Below are positions 45,554-56,056 of a stretch of 64,000 nucleotides of DNA, piece after piece. Location of the stretch: NCBI RefSeq assembly GCF_009857835.1, contig NZ_WWCL01000004.1, positions 558,001-622,000 on the forward strand, given 5' to 3'. The notes under the pieces are model-generated. The model was not told the origin of the DNA. It saw nothing but the letters and a program-made list of their open reading frames with translations, and did no database searches. The stretch comes from Duganella fentianensis (GTDB lineage Bacteria; Pseudomonadota; Gammaproteobacteria; Burkholderiales; Burkholderiaceae_D). A program made the position numbers and the translations under genes. Every line of letters starts with the position of its first letter. Within the stretch, counting starts at the first letter, position 1.

Positions 45554-46627
45554 ATGACAGACAAACTGAAACCCTTACGGGAACAGATCGATAGCATAGA
45601 CGCGCAGATTCTGGATCTGCTCAACCAGCGCGCCCGCGTGGCGCAGCAGGTCGGCCATGTCAAGGCCGAAACCAATGCCCCCGTGTTCCGCCCTGAACGC
45701 GAAGCGCAGATCCTGCGCGGCGTGGCCGAGCGCAACCCGGGCCCTATGGGCAATACCGAACTGCAGACCATCTGGCGCGAAATCATGTCGGCCTGCCGTT
45801 CGCTGGAAAAACGCGTGACTATCGCCTTCCTCGGCCCCGCCGGTACGTATAGCGAGCAGGCCGTGTACCAGCAGTTCGGTACGGCCGTCGATGTGCTGCC
45901 TTGCTCGTCCATCGACGAAGTGTTCCGTGCGACGGAAGCGGGCACCGCCGAATTTGGCGTGGTGCCGGTGGAGAATTCCACCGAAGGCGCGATTGGCCGC
46001 ACGCTGGACCTGCTGCTGCAGACGCCGCTGACCATCAGCGGCGAAGTGTCGATTGCCGTGCGCCACAGCCTGCTGACGGGTACGGGCAATATGGATGGCG
46101 TCAAAGCCATCTGCGCCCATGCGCAGGCGCTGGCACAGTGCCAGATCTGGCTCAACAACAATTACCCGGATATCGAACGCCGCGCCGTATCGTCCAACGC
46201 GGAAGCGGCGCGCATGGCGCGCGACGACCATACGCTGGCCGCGATCGCCGGCGAGCGCGCCGGTGTGCGTTATGGCCTAGGCACCGTCAAGGCGAATATT
46301 CAGGATGATCCGCACAACCGCACGCGCTTTGCCGTGATCGGCTATCTGCAGGCTGGCCCGTCCGGCAAAGACCGTACTTCGCTGGCACTGGCTGCGCCGC
46401 ACAAGGCTGGCGCCATGTATGGCCTGCTCGGTTCACTGGCGCAGTATGGCGTGTCGATGACGCGCTTTGAATCGCGTCCGGCCCGCACGGGTAGCTGGGA
46501 ATACTATTTCTACGTCGATGTGGAAGGCCATGTGCAGAACGAAGCCGTGGCCAAGGCACTGGAATCGCTGCAGAGTAACGCGGCCTTCTTCAAGGTGCTG
46601 GGTTCCTATCCCGTCAGCCTGACCTGA
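45554..46627 (+). CDS. pheA: Bifunctional chorismate mutase/prephenate dehydratase (P-protein)
   Basis: 357 residues in three parts: an N-terminal AroQ chorismate mutase (LREQIDSIDAQILDLLNQRA), a prephenate dehydratase domain (TIAFLGPAGTYSEQAVYQ, GVVPVENSTEGAIGRTLD) and a C-terminal ACT domain with the ESRP motif for phenylalanine feedback (RFESRPARTGSWEYYFYVD). It converts chorismate to phenylpyruvate. It starts three bases after serC and is followed by a hairpin, so transcription may pause or end before hisC. Confidence 0.97.
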   Translation: MTDKLKPLREQIDSIDAQILDLLNQRARVAQQVGHVKAETNAPVFRPEREAQILRGVAERNPGPMGNTELQTIWREIMSACRSLEKRVTIAFLGPAGTYSEQAVYQQFGTAVDVLPCSSIDEVFRATEAGTAEFGVVPVENSTEGAIGRTLDLLLQTPLTISGEVSIAVRHSLLTGTGNMDGVKAICAHAQALAQCQIWLNNNYPDIERRAVSSNAEAARMARDDHTLAAIAGERAGVRYGLGTVKANIQDDPHNRTRFAVIGYLQAGPSGKDRTSLALAAPHKAGAMYGLLGSLAQYGVSMTRFESRPARTGSWEYYFYVDVEGHVQNEAVAKALESLQSNAAFFKVLGSYPVSLT

Positions 46628-46704
46628 GCGCAGTCGTTTAGGCGTTCAGTCACGCACAGAATTGCGGGCGGGCAGACACCGCCGAGTCTACCCGCCGCGA
46701 GTTG

Positions 46705-46738
46705 GCTGATGCCGTGAGGTCGGCATCAGCGTCGTTTT
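46705..46738 (+). terminator. Hairpin after pheA, possible terminator
   Basis: A perfect 10-base stem GCTGATGCCG/CGGCATCAGC with a 6-base loop, followed by GTCGTTTT. The T-run is short, so termination may be partial. Confidence 0.6.
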
Positions 46739-46775
46739 ATTAATCGAGTATTTAACGAGATAACAGAGAGAGACT

Positions 46776-47885
46776 ATGTCCAACAATTACGGCCCAGACT
46801 ACGTTCGCGCAATCGCCCCCTACCAGGCGGGCAAGCCCATCGCCGAGGTGGCACGCGAATTCGGCCTCGACGAAGAGGCTATCGTAAAACTGGCATCGAA
46901 CGAGAACCCGTTCGGTGTACCCGCATCGGCTGTGCAGGCCATGAACGCTGCGGCGGCAGAACTGGGGCGCTATCCCGACGCCGCCGGCTTCGACCTGAAA
47001 GGCGCGCTGTCCAGGCGTTACGACGTACCGGCTGACTGGATCACGCTGGGTAACGGCAGTAACGATATTCTGGAAATTGCTGCCCACGCTTTCGTCGAGC
47101 GCGGCCAGTCGGTGGTGTACTCGCAATACTCGTTCGCCGTGTACGCACTGGCGACGCAGGGCGTCGGTGCGCGCCATATCGTGGTGCCGGCCAAGAACCA
47201 TGGCCATGATCTGGATGCCATGCTGGCAGCCATCGAAGCGGACACCCGTCTGGTATTCATCGCCAACCCGAACAACCCGACCGGTACTTTCATTCCGGCC
47301 GCCGAGATTACCGCCTTCCTTGACAAGGTGCCGGCCCATGTAGTGGTCGTGCTGGATGAAGCCTACAACGAATTCCTCGCGACCGAGAACCAGTTCGAAT
47401 CGGCCGAGTGGGTGAAAAAATATCCTAACCTGATGGTGTCGCGTACCTTCTCCAAGGCCTATGGTCTGGCCGGTCTGCGCGTGGGCTTCGCCATTGCCCA
47501 GCCGCCGCTGACCGACCTGATGAACCGCATCCGTCAGCCGTTCAACGTCAATTCGCTGGCGCAGGCCGCGGCCATCGCAGCGCTGAACGACAAGGAATTC
47601 CTGCAGAAGAGTGCAGCCAACAATACGGCCGGCTATCAGCAGTTCGTCGCCGCTTTCGAGCAGCTGGGTCTGGAGTATGTGCCGTCCTACGGTAACTTCG
47701 TGCTGGTCAAAGTGGGCAGCGATGCCGGTGCCGGTGCGCGCGTGAATCTGGCGCTGCTCAAGCAGGGCGTGATCGTGCGTCCGGTCGGTAACTACGGCCT
47801 GCCGGAGTGGCTGCGTATTTCCATCGGCCTGCCGCAGGAAAACGCTGTGCTGATCGCGGCGCTGACCAAGGCACTGGCTGAATAA
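46776..47885 (+). CDS. hisC: Histidinol-phosphate aminotransferase
   Basis: 369-residue class I/II aminotransferase. The N-terminus VRAIAPYQAGKPI, the region KLASNENPFG and the PLP lysine K227 in SRTFSKAYGLAGLR identify HisC. In this aromatic-amino-acid context, the enzyme probably also transaminates prephenate-derived ketoacids, as HisC-like enzymes often do. It starts after a GAGAGAG ribosome-binding sequence and begins the hisC-tyrA-aroA-cmk series. Confidence 0.95.
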   Translation: MSNNYGPDYVRAIAPYQAGKPIAEVAREFGLDEEAIVKLASNENPFGVPASAVQAMNAAAAELGRYPDAAGFDLKGALSRRYDVPADWITLGNGSNDILEIAAHAFVERGQSVVYSQYSFAVYALATQGVGARHIVVPAKNHGHDLDAMLAAIEADTRLVFIANPNNPTGTFIPAAEITAFLDKVPAHVVVVLDEAYNEFLATENQFESAEWVKKYPNLMVSRTFSKAYGLAGLRVGFAIAQPPLTDLMNRIRQPFNVNSLAQAAAIAALNDKEFLQKSAANNTAGYQQFVAAFEQLGLEYVPSYGNFVLVKVGSDAGAGARVNLALLKQGVIVRPVGNYGLPEWLRISIGLPQENAVLIAALTKALAE

Positions 47886-47897
47886 GCAGGTAAATCA

Positions 47898-47919
47898 GGC
47901 TGGCCTGAGCGGGCCAGCC
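47898..47919 (+). repeat. Hairpin between hisC and tyrA
   Basis: GGCTGGCC/GGCCAGCC arms with a TGAGCG loop, immediately upstream of the tyrA start; no T-run, so more likely an mRNA stability or translation element than a terminator. Confidence 0.5.
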
Positions 47920-47942
47920 GCTTGAAAGATAAAGCTGAATCA

Positions 47943-48845
47943 ATGCTGAATAAAGTCGTCATCTTCGGTGTGGGTCTGATCGGTGGTTCGTTTGCGCGGG
48001 CGCTGAAGCAGGCCGGTATGGTAGGTTCGGTAGTCGGCATGGGGCGCTCCGCCGCCTCGCTGGCACGGGCGCAGGAGCTGGGCATTATCGACGTGATCGG
48101 TAGCGATATGGGGCAGGCGATGCAAGGCGCCGATCTCGTACTGCTGGCCGCGCCGGTGGCGCAGACGGAAGCGATCCTGTCGGCGCTGGCGCCGCACCTG
48201 CAGCCGGGCACCGTGGTGACGGACGCCGGCAGTACCAAGTCGGATGTGGTGGCTGCGGCGCAGCGTGCACTGGGTGCCAAACTGGCCCAGTTCGTGCCGG
48301 GCCACCCGATCGCCGGCCGCGAGACCAATGGCCCCGATGCGGCCATTGCCGATCTCTACGTCGGCAAGAAAGTAGTATTGACACCTCTGCCGGAAAACAG
48401 CGCGGCCGATGTGGAAACTGTGGCCGCCGCATGGCGCGCCTGCCACGCCATCATCCACCGCCTGTCCGCCGAGGAGCATGACAAGGTGTTTGCCGCCGTA
48501 AGCCATCTGCCGCACTTGCTGGCGTATGCGCTGGTGGACGACATCGCCAACAAGCCGCATGCAGACTTACTGTTCCAGTATGCGGCCAGTGGCTTCCGCG
48601 ATTTCACAAGGATCGCCGGATCGTCGCCCGAAATGTGGCGCGACATTAGCTTGGCCAATCAGACGGCATTGTTGACGGAGCTGGATGCATATCTGGCACA
48701 ATTAACGGGCCTGCGTGCCCGTCTGGCCGCTGGCGACGGCGCGGCGCTGGAGGGCATCTATAGCAATGCCCAGCGCGCCCGCCACCAGTGGATCTCCGCG
48801 ATCGAGGCGGCCGAGCAGCCGCCCGCGCAAGACCAAGCTGAATAA
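47943..48845 (+). CDS. tyrA: Prephenate dehydrogenase
   Basis: 300-residue NAD(P)-dependent dehydrogenase for tyrosine synthesis, without a fused mutase. The Rossmann motif GVGLIGGS lies at residues 9-16; later come VTDAGSTKSDVV, the catalytic-region FVPGHPIAGRETNG and a SHLPHLLAYALVD helix. ATG 47943 is preferred, though a TTG at 47922 is in frame and the ribosome-binding sequence is weak. It lies between hisC and aroA, the usual betaproteobacterial order. Confidence 0.95.
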   Translation: MLNKVVIFGVGLIGGSFARALKQAGMVGSVVGMGRSAASLARAQELGIIDVIGSDMGQAMQGADLVLLAAPVAQTEAILSALAPHLQPGTVVTDAGSTKSDVVAAAQRALGAKLAQFVPGHPIAGRETNGPDAAIADLYVGKKVVLTPLPENSAADVETVAAAWRACHAIIHRLSAEEHDKVFAAVSHLPHLLAYALVDDIANKPHADLLFQYAASGFRDFTRIAGSSPEMWRDISLANQTALLTELDAYLAQLTGLRARLAAGDGAALEGIYSNAQRARHQWISAIEAAEQPPAQDQAE

Positions 48846-48869
48846 GCACTGAATACATCAGGAACTCGC

Positions 48870-50183
48870 ATGACTCACGAATACATAGATCTGGCCACGG
48901 TGGCGCACGCCGAGGGGGCCGTCCGTCTGCCCGGCTCGAAATCCATTTCCAACCGCGTGCTGCTGCTGGCCGCACTGTCGCAGGGCGATGTGCAGATCGT
49001 CGATCTGCTGGCCTCGGACGACACGGCCGTGATGCTGGCTGCGCTGCGCTCGCTGGGCGTGGAATGGCGCGAAGAGAAAACCGCTACGGGCACCATCCAT
49101 CACGTCCAAGGCGTGGCAGGGGTACTGCCAAATGCCAAGGCCGACCTTTTCATGGGCAACGCTGGTACCGCTATCCGTCCGCTGACGGCGGCACTGGCCG
49201 TGATCGGTGGTGACTACACGCTGCACGGCGTACCGCGCATGCACGAGCGTCCTATCGGTGATCTGGTCGATGCGCTCAACGCGGCCGGCACCAATGTCGA
49301 ATACACGGGCAACCCCGGCTTCCCGCCGCTGCACATCAAGCAGGGCAAGATCCACGCGCAGCGCCTGTCGGTGCGCGGCAATGTGTCGAGCCAGTTCCTG
49401 ACGGCGCTGCTGATGGTGGCACCGCTGATGGCACGCGAACACGCGATTACCATCGAAGTGGAAGGCGAGCTGATTTCCAAGCCTTACATCGAAATCACCC
49501 TGAACCTGATCCGTCGTTTCGGCGTGCAGGTGGAGCAGGATGGCTGGGCTTCGTTCACGCTGCAGCCGGGACAGGTGTATCAGTCGCCCGGCGTGATCCA
49601 TGTGGAAGGCGATGCCTCTTCGGCATCCTACTTCCTCGCCGCGGGTGCCATCGCTGGCGGTCCGGTACGGGTGGAAGGCGTGGGCAAGGACAGCATTCAG
49701 GGCGATGTGCGTTTTGTGGGTGCACTGGAACAGATGGGTGCCCAGATCACCATGGGCGACAACTGGATCGAAGCGCGCTCGAACGGCGTGCTGAAAGCCA
49801 TCGACGCCGATTTCAACCACATCCCCGATGCCGCCATGACCATTGCCGTGGCAGCCCTGTATGCGGACGGCACCAGCACGCTGCGCAACATCGCCAGCTG
49901 GCGCGTCAAGGAAACCGACCGTATCGCCGCCATGGCCACCGAGCTGCGCAAGGTGGGTGCCATCGTGGAAGAGGGGCCGGACTATATCCGTGTGACCCCA
50001 CCGGCCGTGATCCAGCCTGCTACCATAGACACTTATGACGATCACCGCATGGCCATGTGTTTCTCGCTGGTAGCGCTGGACGGCGCTGCCCGCAAGGGAA
50101 ATGTGATGCGGATCAATGATCCTAAATGTGTCGCCAAGACTTTCCCTGAATACTTTGCTGCATTTGCGGCAATTGCAAAATAG
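48870..50183 (+). CDS. aroA: 3-phosphoshikimate 1-carboxyvinyltransferase (EPSP synthase)
   Basis: 437-residue EPSP synthase of the shikimate pathway. Class I signatures are visible: [20 protein letters not shown] near the N-terminus, [19 protein letters not shown], and [14 protein letters not shown] with [13 protein letters not shown] [13 protein letters not shown] near the C-terminus. Glyphosate-contact residues around [10 protein letters not shown] look like the sensitive class I form. It follows tyrA by 24 bases and precedes cmk by five. Confidence 0.97.
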   Translation: MTHEYIDLATVAHAEGAVRLPGSKSISNRVLLLAALSQGDVQIVDLLASDDTAVMLAALRSLGVEWREEKTATGTIHHVQGVAGVLPNAKADLFMGNAGTAIRPLTAALAVIGGDYTLHGVPRMHERPIGDLVDALNAAGTNVEYTGNPGFPPLHIKQGKIHAQRLSVRGNVSSQFLTALLMVAPLMAREHAITIEVEGELISKPYIEITLNLIRRFGVQVEQDGWASFTLQPGQVYQSPGVIHVEGDASSASYFLAAGAIAGGPVRVEGVGKDSIQGDVRFVGALEQMGAQITMGDNWIEARSNGVLKAIDADFNHIPDAAMTIAVAALYADGTSTLRNIASWRVKETDRIAAMATELRKVGAIVEEGPDYIRVTPPAVIQPATIDTYDDHRMAMCFSLVALDGAARKGNVMRINDPKCVAKTFPEYFAAFAAIAK

Positions 50184-50188
50184 TAAAT

Positions 50189-50854
50189 ATGCCTACATCC
50201 ATCATTCCTGTGATCACCATCGATGGCCCGACCGCGTCCGGCAAGGGCACGGTTGCCCATCGTGTGGCAGATCAACTCGGTTTCCACTATCTCGACTCGG
50301 GTGCGCTGTACCGCCTGACGGCGCTGTCGGCCTTGCGCCGTGGCACCGATCTGGCCGACGAGCATGCGCTGGCCAAGCTGGCCGAGCACCTGCAGTGCAG
50401 TTTTCAGGGCGGCGACATCATACTGTCGCATGAAAACGTCACCGAGGCGATTCGTGCCGAAGCTGTAGGGAATGCTGCTTCCAAAATTGCAACCTTCCAC
50501 GCTGTACGCCATGCGCTGCTGGGCCTGCAACTGGGCTTCCGCAAGGCGCCCGGTCTGGTTGCCGACGGGCGCGACATGGGCTCGGTGATCTTCCCGCACG
50601 CCGCGCTCAAGGTGTTTTTGACAGCCAGTGTGGCTGCGCGCGCGGAACGCCGGTATAAGCAATTGATAGCTAAGGGAATTTCTGCTAATATGGATGATCT
50701 GCTGAAGGATTTGCAGGCGCGCGACGAGCGCGACACCAATCGGGCGGTAGCGCCGCTGGTGCCGCCGCAGGGCGCACTGGTGCTCGATACTTCGGAAATC
50801 AACGCCGAACAGGCGGTGGCCCAGGTGCTGGCATGGTATGCCGCTGCCAAGTAA
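50189..50854 (+). CDS. cmk: Cytidylate kinase
   Basis: 221-residue CMP/dCMP kinase. The P-loop GPTASGKGT is at residues 13-21, and the family motifs [27 protein letters not shown] and [14 protein letters not shown] are present. It makes CDP/dCDP for nucleic acid precursors. Starting five bases after aroA, it belongs to the same transcript; cmk-rpsA linkage is common in proteobacteria. Length matches the family. Confidence 0.97.
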   Translation: MPTSIIPVITIDGPTASGKGTVAHRVADQLGFHYLDSGALYRLTALSALRRGTDLADEHALAKLAEHLQCSFQGGDIILSHENVTEAIRAEAVGNAASKIATFHAVRHALLGLQLGFRKAPGLVADGRDMGSVIFPHAALKVFLTASVAARAERRYKQLIAKGISANMDDLLKDLQARDERDTNRAVAPLVPPQGALVLDTSEINAEQAVAQVLAWYAAAK

Positions 50855-50879
50855 TGGCACGCAAGTAAGCGCTCACAGC

Positions 50880-50950
50880 AGAACAGAACACGCAGTACCG
50901 TAACGAGTTAGTAGTGAGTATGTAGTAGCTAAGTAGTAGCAAGTAGCAGT
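50880..50950. repeat. GTAGTA-rich microrepeat in the rpsA leader
   Basis: Between cmk and rpsA, AGTAGT/GTAGTA units occur repeatedly (about 50908-50950: TTAGTAGTGAG, GTAGTAGC, AGTAGTAGC, AGTAGC). The tract is imperfect and lies in the 5' leader of rpsA. Confidence 0.5.
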
Positions 50951-51017
50951 ACTTTTATCAACCCTAACCCAACTGAAGTCGCATTTCGCGAGCCTTGTTG
51001 GTAACCTGGAAGTCATA

Positions 51018-52706
51018 ATGTCTAATATGGAAAGTTTTGCAGCCCTCTTCGAAGAGTCCCTGTCGCGTCAAGACATGCGTTCGGGCGAAGTGATCTCGGC
51101 TGAAGTCGTTCGTCTGGATCACAACTTCGTGATCGTCAACGCCGGCCTGAAATCGGAAGCATTCATCCCTGTTGAAGAATTCAAAAATGACCAAGGCGAA
51201 CTGGAAGTCAAAGTAGGCGACTTCGTTTCCGTGGCCATCGAATCGCTGGAAAACGGTTTCGGCGATACCATCCTGTCGCGCGACAAAGCCAAGCGTCTGG
51301 CTTCGTGGCTGGCACTGGAAAAAGCCATGGAATCGGGCGAGATCGTTGTCGGTACCGTCAATGGCAAAGTCAAGGGCGGTCTGACCGTTCTGACCAACGG
51401 CATCCGCGCCTTCCTGCCAGGCTCGCTGGTAGACACCCGTCCAGTAAAAGACACCACCCCATTCGAAGGCAAAACCCTCGAATTCAAAGTGATCAAACTG
51501 GATCGCAAGCGTAACAACGTGGTTCTGTCGCGTCGCGCCGTTATCGAAGCTTCGATGGGCGAAGAGCGTCAGAAACTGATGGAAACCCTGAAAGAAGGCA
51601 CCGTGGTGACCGGCGTTGTGAAAAACATCACCGACTACGGCGCATTCGTGGATCTGGGCGGCATCGACGGCCTGCTGCACATCACCGACCTGGCATGGCG
51701 TCGTGTACGTCACCCATCGGAAGTGCTGACCGTGGGTCAAGAAATCACCGCTAAAGTCCTGAAATACGATCAAGAGAAGAACCGTGTTTCGCTGGGCGTG
51801 AAGCAACTGGGCGATGACCCATGGACCGGTCTGTCGCGTCGTTACCCACAAGGCACCCGTCTGTTCGGTAAAGTCACCAACCTGACCGACTACGGCGCGT
51901 TCGTGGAAGTGGAACAGGGTATCGAAGGTCTGGTACACGTTTCCGAAATGGACTGGACCAACAAGAACGTTGCTCCTAACAAAGTTGTCCAACTGGGCGA
52001 CGAAGTAGAAGTGATGGTTCTGGAGATCGACGAAGAGCGTCGTCGTATCTCGCTGGGCATGAAACAGTGCAAAGCCAACCCATGGGACGACTTCGGTGTT
52101 ACCCACAAGAAGGGCGATAAAGTCAAAGGCGCGATCAAATCGATCACCGACTTCGGCGTGTTCATCGGCCTGGCTGGCAACATCGACGGTCTGGTACACC
52201 TGTCCGACCTGTCGTGGACCGAAACCGGCGAAGAAGCCGTGCGTCGCTTCAAGAAAGGTGACGAACTGGAAGCCATCGTTCTGGCTATCGACGTTGAGCG
52301 TGAGCGCGTATCCCTGGGCGTTAAGCAACTGGAAGGCGACCCATTCAACAACTTCGCTGCAATGAACGACAAAGGTGCCCTGGTTTCGGGTACCGTGAAA
52401 TCGGTTGAGCCTAAAGGCGCCGTGATCCAGCTGTCGGAAGAAGTTGAAGGCTACCTGCGCGCTTCGGAAATCTCGCGTGACCGCGTGGAAGACGCTGGCA
52501 CCCACCTGAAAGTGGGCGACACCGTTGAAGCGCTGGTCATCAACATCGATCGCAAAGCTCGCAGCATCCAGCTGTCGATCAAAGCGAAAGATAGCGCTGA
52601 GACCGCAGAAGCCATGCAAAAAATGGCTGCTACCGACAGCAACGCTGCTTCGGGCACCACCAGCCTGGGCGCTCTGCTGAAAGCCAAGTTCGATAACAAG
52701 AACTAA
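51018..52706 (+). CDS. rpsA: 30S ribosomal protein S1
   Basis: 562-residue S1 with six S1 RNA-binding domains, for example [60 protein letters not shown] and [20 protein letters not shown]. It helps load mRNAs on the 30S subunit. Strong codon bias, unlike the neighbouring regions, agrees with high expression. A leader of about 160 bases separates it from cmk; E. coli rpsA is autoregulated through its leader, and the same is possible here. ihfB follows by nine bases. Confidence 0.98.
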   Translation: MSNMESFAALFEESLSRQDMRSGEVISAEVVRLDHNFVIVNAGLKSEAFIPVEEFKNDQGELEVKVGDFVSVAIESLENGFGDTILSRDKAKRLASWLALEKAMESGEIVVGTVNGKVKGGLTVLTNGIRAFLPGSLVDTRPVKDTTPFEGKTLEFKVIKLDRKRNNVVLSRRAVIEASMGEERQKLMETLKEGTVVTGVVKNITDYGAFVDLGGIDGLLHITDLAWRRVRHPSEVLTVGQEITAKVLKYDQEKNRVSLGVKQLGDDPWTGLSRRYPQGTRLFGKVTNLTDYGAFVEVEQGIEGLVHVSEMDWTNKNVAPNKVVQLGDEVEVMVLEIDEERRRISLGMKQCKANPWDDFGVTHKKGDKVKGAIKSITDFGVFIGLAGNIDGLVHLSDLSWTETGEEAVRRFKKGDELEAIVLAIDVERERVSLGVKQLEGDPFNNFAAMNDKGALVSGTVKSVEPKGAVIQLSEEVEGYLRASEISRDRVEDAGTHLKVGDTVEALVINIDRKARSIQLSIKAKDSAETAEAMQKMAATDSNAASGTTSLGALLKAKFDNKN

Positions 52707-52715
52707 GACTAGTCG

Positions 52716-53021
52716 ATGACCAAGTCCGAGTTGATCAACCGTCTGGCTGAGCGTTACTCTCAGCTGGTGGCGAAAGATGCGGAATATGCGGTCAAGACCA
52801 TCCTCGATGCCATGACCAACGCTTTGGCGAGTGGTCAGCGCATCGAGATCCGTGGTTTTGGCAGTTTTGCCCTCAATAGCCGCCCCCCGCGTATCGGACG
52901 TAATCCGAAATCGGGTGATAAAGTGATGGTGCCGGAAAAACGGGTGCCGCACTTTAAGCCGGGCAAGCAATTGCGCGAACGGGTGGACGCCATGGTCGGG
53001 CAACCGATCATCGAGGACTAA
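52716..53021 (+). CDS. ihfB: Integration host factor subunit beta
   Basis: 101-residue HU/IHF-family DNA-bending protein. Signature sequences are [16 protein letters not shown] at the N-terminus and the arm [20 protein letters not shown], with the DNA-intercalating proline in [12 protein letters not shown]. With IhfA it bends DNA at promoters and recombination sites. The rpsA-ihfB order, nine bases apart, is conserved across proteobacteria and distinguishes it from HU. A terminator follows. Confidence 0.96.
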   Translation: MTKSELINRLAERYSQLVAKDAEYAVKTILDAMTNALASGQRIEIRGFGSFALNSRPPRIGRNPKSGDKVMVPEKRVPHFKPGKQLRERVDAMVGQPIIED

Positions 53022-53041
53022 GCGTCTGAAGGTTAGAAGAG

Positions 53042-53072
53042 AAAAGCGGCGTCTGCGGATGCCGCTTTTTTT
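53042..53072 (+). terminator. Rho-independent terminator after ihfB
   Basis: AAAAGCGGC/GCCGCTTTT arms around a ten-base loop, followed by a T-run. Confidence 0.9.
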
Positions 53073-53177
53073 ATGCCCGTGGCCGTGTCGCCATGGGGGA
53101 AGTGTCGTAAATTTTTGCGCAAAGGCGTTTCTAGTGCATACTTGCGCTCTTGGAATTGATGAACAGGAAGCAGGCTG

Positions 53178-53480
53178 ATGAAATTACTATCCACCCTGAT
53201 AGGTTGCGTTCTTTTTGTCCTGTTTTTCGGCTTCGCGCTGAAGAACACGCAGGAGGTCGATCTGCACCTTTTCCTGCACTATGATCTGCACGGCCCGCTG
53301 GTGCTGATGCTGCTCGGCTTTTTTGTGGCCGGCGCCTTCCTCGGCGTGCTGGCGCTGACGCCGACAGTGTTCCGCCACCGCCGCGAAACCAATAAACATA
53401 AAACCACGATCACGACGCTGCAAAGCTCGGCGCTGCAGGCACAAGCCCAGCCGCAGCCGGATAGCGTCAAACCACAATAA
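53178..53480 (+). CDS. lapA: LapA-family membrane protein (DUF1049)
   Basis: 100 residues with two membrane helices (STLIGCVLFVLFFGFALKN and LVLMLLGFFVAGAFLGVLAL) separated by a VDLHLFLHYDLHG loop, then a basic, Gln-rich cytoplasmic tail. This is the LapA (YciS) layout. LapA and LapB together control lipopolysaccharide synthesis by regulating LpxC turnover. It lies nine bases before lapB. Confidence 0.92.
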   Translation: MKLLSTLIGCVLFVLFFGFALKNTQEVDLHLFLHYDLHGPLVLMLLGFFVAGAFLGVLALTPTVFRHRRETNKHKTTITTLQSSALQAQAQPQPDSVKPQ

Positions 53481-53489
53481 ATACAAAGC

Positions 53490-54665
53490 ATGGAATTAGA
53501 ACTCTGGTGGTTACTGGGTATCCCCGTCTTTTTCGGACTGGGCTGGGTCGCCGCACGCGTCGACATCCGTCAACTGGTATCGGAATCGCGCACGCTGCCG
53601 CGCGGCTATTTCAAAGGCCTGAATTTCCTGCTCAACGAGCAGCCCGATAAAGCCATCGATGCGTTCATCGAAATCGTGCGCATGGACCCGGAATCGGCCG
53701 ATATGCACTTTGCGCTGGGGAATCTGTTCCGCCGCCGTGGCGAAACGGAACGCGCCATCCGCGTGCACCAGAATCTGCTGGCCCGTCCCGATCTGCCGCT
53801 GGAGCAGAAAGAGCACGCCCAGTATGAACTGGGCATGGACTATCTGAAGGCCGGCCTGCTGGACCGCGCCGAAGAAACCTTTAACGCCATGCTGCAAGGC
53901 CAGTACGCCGTACAGGCCCGTAAAGCCCTGCTGGAGATCTTCCAGCGCGAGAAGGAGTGGCAGCGTGCCATCGAAGCGGCGCTGGCGCTGCAGGAAGCCG
54001 GTGCCGGTTCGCGTCAGAAGGAAATCGCCCAGTTCTACTGCGAACTGGCGCAGGACGCGCTGGTACACCTGCATCCGCAGGATGCGCTGGTGCTGCTGGA
54101 GAAATCGCTGCAGGCCGACCGCGTCAACGTGCGCGCCACCATGCTGATCGGCGACGCCCAGCTGGCACAGGGTGATGTGGAAGCGGCCCTGCTGACCTGG
54201 CGCCGCGTCGAGCAGATCAGCGTGCCGCATACGGCGCTGGTCGCCCAGCGCATGATGGATGGCTATAGCAAAGTGGGGCGCGCACAGGAAGGCGTGAACC
54301 TGCTCAAATCCTATCTGGAACAGGCTTCCTCGATCGACCTGATCGAAGTGGTCTACAAGGCCGTGCTGGAACTCGATGGCGTGGGCGCGGCCAAGCAGCT
54401 GGTGGTGGATGAACTGCGCCGCACGCCGACCCTGCTGGGGCTGGACAAGCTGCTGGAAGCGCGCCTGATGGATGCGCCGGTGACGGTGGTGTCCGAGCTG
54501 TCCATGGTCAAGAATCTGGTACACGGTTATACGCAGAAGCTGGCGCGCTATCAGTGCAGCCACTGCGGTTTTAAAGCACGCCAGTTCTACTGGCAGTGCC
54601 CGGGATGCAGCCGCTGGGAGACCTACCCGCCGCGCCGCACCGAAGAACTCAATGTCATGAATTAA
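53490..54665 (+). CDS. lapB: LapB (YciM), LPS assembly TPR protein
   Basis: 391 residues: an N-terminal membrane helix ([20 protein letters not shown]), about nine TPR units (for example [20 protein letters not shown]), and a C-terminal rubredoxin-like metal site with two CxxC pairs ([10 protein letters not shown] ... WQCPGCSRW). In E. coli LapB guides FtsH to LpxC and coordinates LPS assembly. It follows lapA and precedes the sugar nucleotide genes ugd and hldE, a consistent envelope group. Confidence 0.95.
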   Translation: MELELWWLLGIPVFFGLGWVAARVDIRQLVSESRTLPRGYFKGLNFLLNEQPDKAIDAFIEIVRMDPESADMHFALGNLFRRRGETERAIRVHQNLLARPDLPLEQKEHAQYELGMDYLKAGLLDRAEETFNAMLQGQYAVQARKALLEIFQREKEWQRAIEAALALQEAGAGSRQKEIAQFYCELAQDALVHLHPQDALVLLEKSLQADRVNVRATMLIGDAQLAQGDVEAALLTWRRVEQISVPHTALVAQRMMDGYSKVGRAQEGVNLLKSYLEQASSIDLIEVVYKAVLELDGVGAAKQLVVDELRRTPTLLGLDKLLEARLMDAPVTVVSELSMVKNLVHGYTQKLARYQCSHCGFKARQFYWQCPGCSRWETYPPRRTEELNVMN

Positions 54666-54678
54666 GAAGAGTAACACC

Positions 54679-56046
54679 ATGAAAATTACAATTATCGGCA
54701 CGGGCTATGTGGGTCTGGTGACGGGCGCCTGCCTGGCAGAGCTGGGCAACGATGTGTTCTGTCTGGACGTCGATCAGAAGAAGATCGACCTGCTCAACAA
54801 CGGCGGTATTCCTATCCACGAGCCGGGGCTGGAAGAAGTGGTCGCGCGCAACCGCGCTGCGGGCCGTCTGCAGTTCTCCACCGACGTTGCCGCTTCGGTG
54901 GCACACGGTACGCTGCAGTTCATCGCGGTCGGTACGCCGCCCGATGAAGATGGCTCGGCCGACTTGCAGTACGTGCTGGCTGCTGCCCGCAACATCGGCA
55001 AGTACATGACGGAATTCAAAGTCATCGTCGACAAATCCACCGTGCCGGTAGGGACGGCCGACCGCGTCAAAGCGGCCGTACAGGACGAGCTGACGGCGCG
55101 CGGCGCCGAGGTGAAGTTCTCCGTCGTGTCGAATCCGGAATTCCTCAAGGAAGGCGCTGCCGTCGAAGACTTCATGCGTCCTGACCGCATCGTGATCGGC
55201 TACGACAACACGCCGGAAGGCGAAAAGGCTCATGGCCTGATGAAGAAGCTGTACACCCCGTTCAACCGTAACCACGAACGTACTTTCTGGATGGATGTGC
55301 GTTCGGCCGAGTTCACCAAATATGCGGCCAATGCCATGCTGGCCACCCGCATCTCGTTCATGAACGAGCTGGCCAATCTGGCCGATCAGGTGGGCGCCGA
55401 TATCGAAGCCGTACGTCACGGCATCGGTTCCGATCCGCGCATCGGCCACAGCTTCCTGTACGCCGGTGCTGGCTATGGCGGCTCCTGCTTCCCGAAAGAC
55501 GTGCAGGCGCTGGAACGTACGGCACGCCAGTACGATCAAGATCTGCTGATCCTGCGCGCGGTGGAAGCCGTCAACGACAAGCAGAAGCTGGTGCTGGGCC
55601 AGAAAGTGGTCAAGCGCTTCGGTGCTGACCTGAACGGCAAGCACTTTGCCGTCTGGGGGCTGGCCTTCAAGCCGAACACCGACGATATGCGCGAAGCGCC
55701 AGCCCGTGTGCTGATCCGCCAGCTGATCGATGCCGGTGCCACCATCGCCGTGTACGACCCGGTCGCCATGGCCGAAGCCAAGCGCGTACTGGCGCTCGAC
55801 CTGAGTGCCGAGGAACTGGCCCGCATCCGTTTCGCCAGCAGCCCGATGGATACTCTGACCGATGCCGAAGCACTGGTGATCGTGACGGAATGGAAGGCCT
55901 TCCGCAGCCCGGACTTCGACCGCATCAAGGCTGCGCTCAAGCACTCCATCATCTTCGACGGCCGTAATCTGTTCGAGCCGGAAGTGATGGCCGAAGCAGG
56001 CTTCGAGTACCATGGCATCGGCCGTTCCATCCTGACCCGCGCATAA
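54679..56046 (+). CDS. ugd: UDP-glucose 6-dehydrogenase
   Basis: 455-residue NAD-dependent dehydrogenase that oxidises UDP-glucose to UDP-glucuronate. The N-terminal Rossmann motif is [18 protein letters not shown] and the catalytic Cys is C270 in [11 protein letters not shown]. Length and the two-Rossmann-domain layout match bacterial Ugd. It lies 13 bases after lapB and 10 before hldE, in an envelope-polysaccharide context. GAAGAG precedes the start. Confidence 0.97.
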   Translation: MKITIIGTGYVGLVTGACLAELGNDVFCLDVDQKKIDLLNNGGIPIHEPGLEEVVARNRAAGRLQFSTDVAASVAHGTLQFIAVGTPPDEDGSADLQYVLAAARNIGKYMTEFKVIVDKSTVPVGTADRVKAAVQDELTARGAEVKFSVVSNPEFLKEGAAVEDFMRPDRIVIGYDNTPEGEKAHGLMKKLYTPFNRNHERTFWMDVRSAEFTKYAANAMLATRISFMNELANLADQVGADIEAVRHGIGSDPRIGHSFLYAGAGYGGSCFPKDVQALERTARQYDQDLLILRAVEAVNDKQKLVLGQKVVKRFGADLNGKHFAVWGLAFKPNTDDMREAPARVLIRQLIDAGATIAVYDPVAMAEAKRVLALDLSAEELARIRFASSPMDTLTDAEALVIVTEWKAFRSPDFDRIKAALKHSIIFDGRNLFEPEVMAEAGFEYHGIGRSILTRA

Positions 56047-56056
56047 CGAGGCTGCC

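Noticed and set aside
50905..50950. CRISPR-like or tandem-repeat array in the rpsA leader
   Set aside because: Units are only 6-9 bases, imperfect and without spacers.
50964..53003. 679-codon antisense frame opposite rpsA and ihfB
   Set aside because: Shadow of strongly biased ribosomal-protein codons; no independent support.
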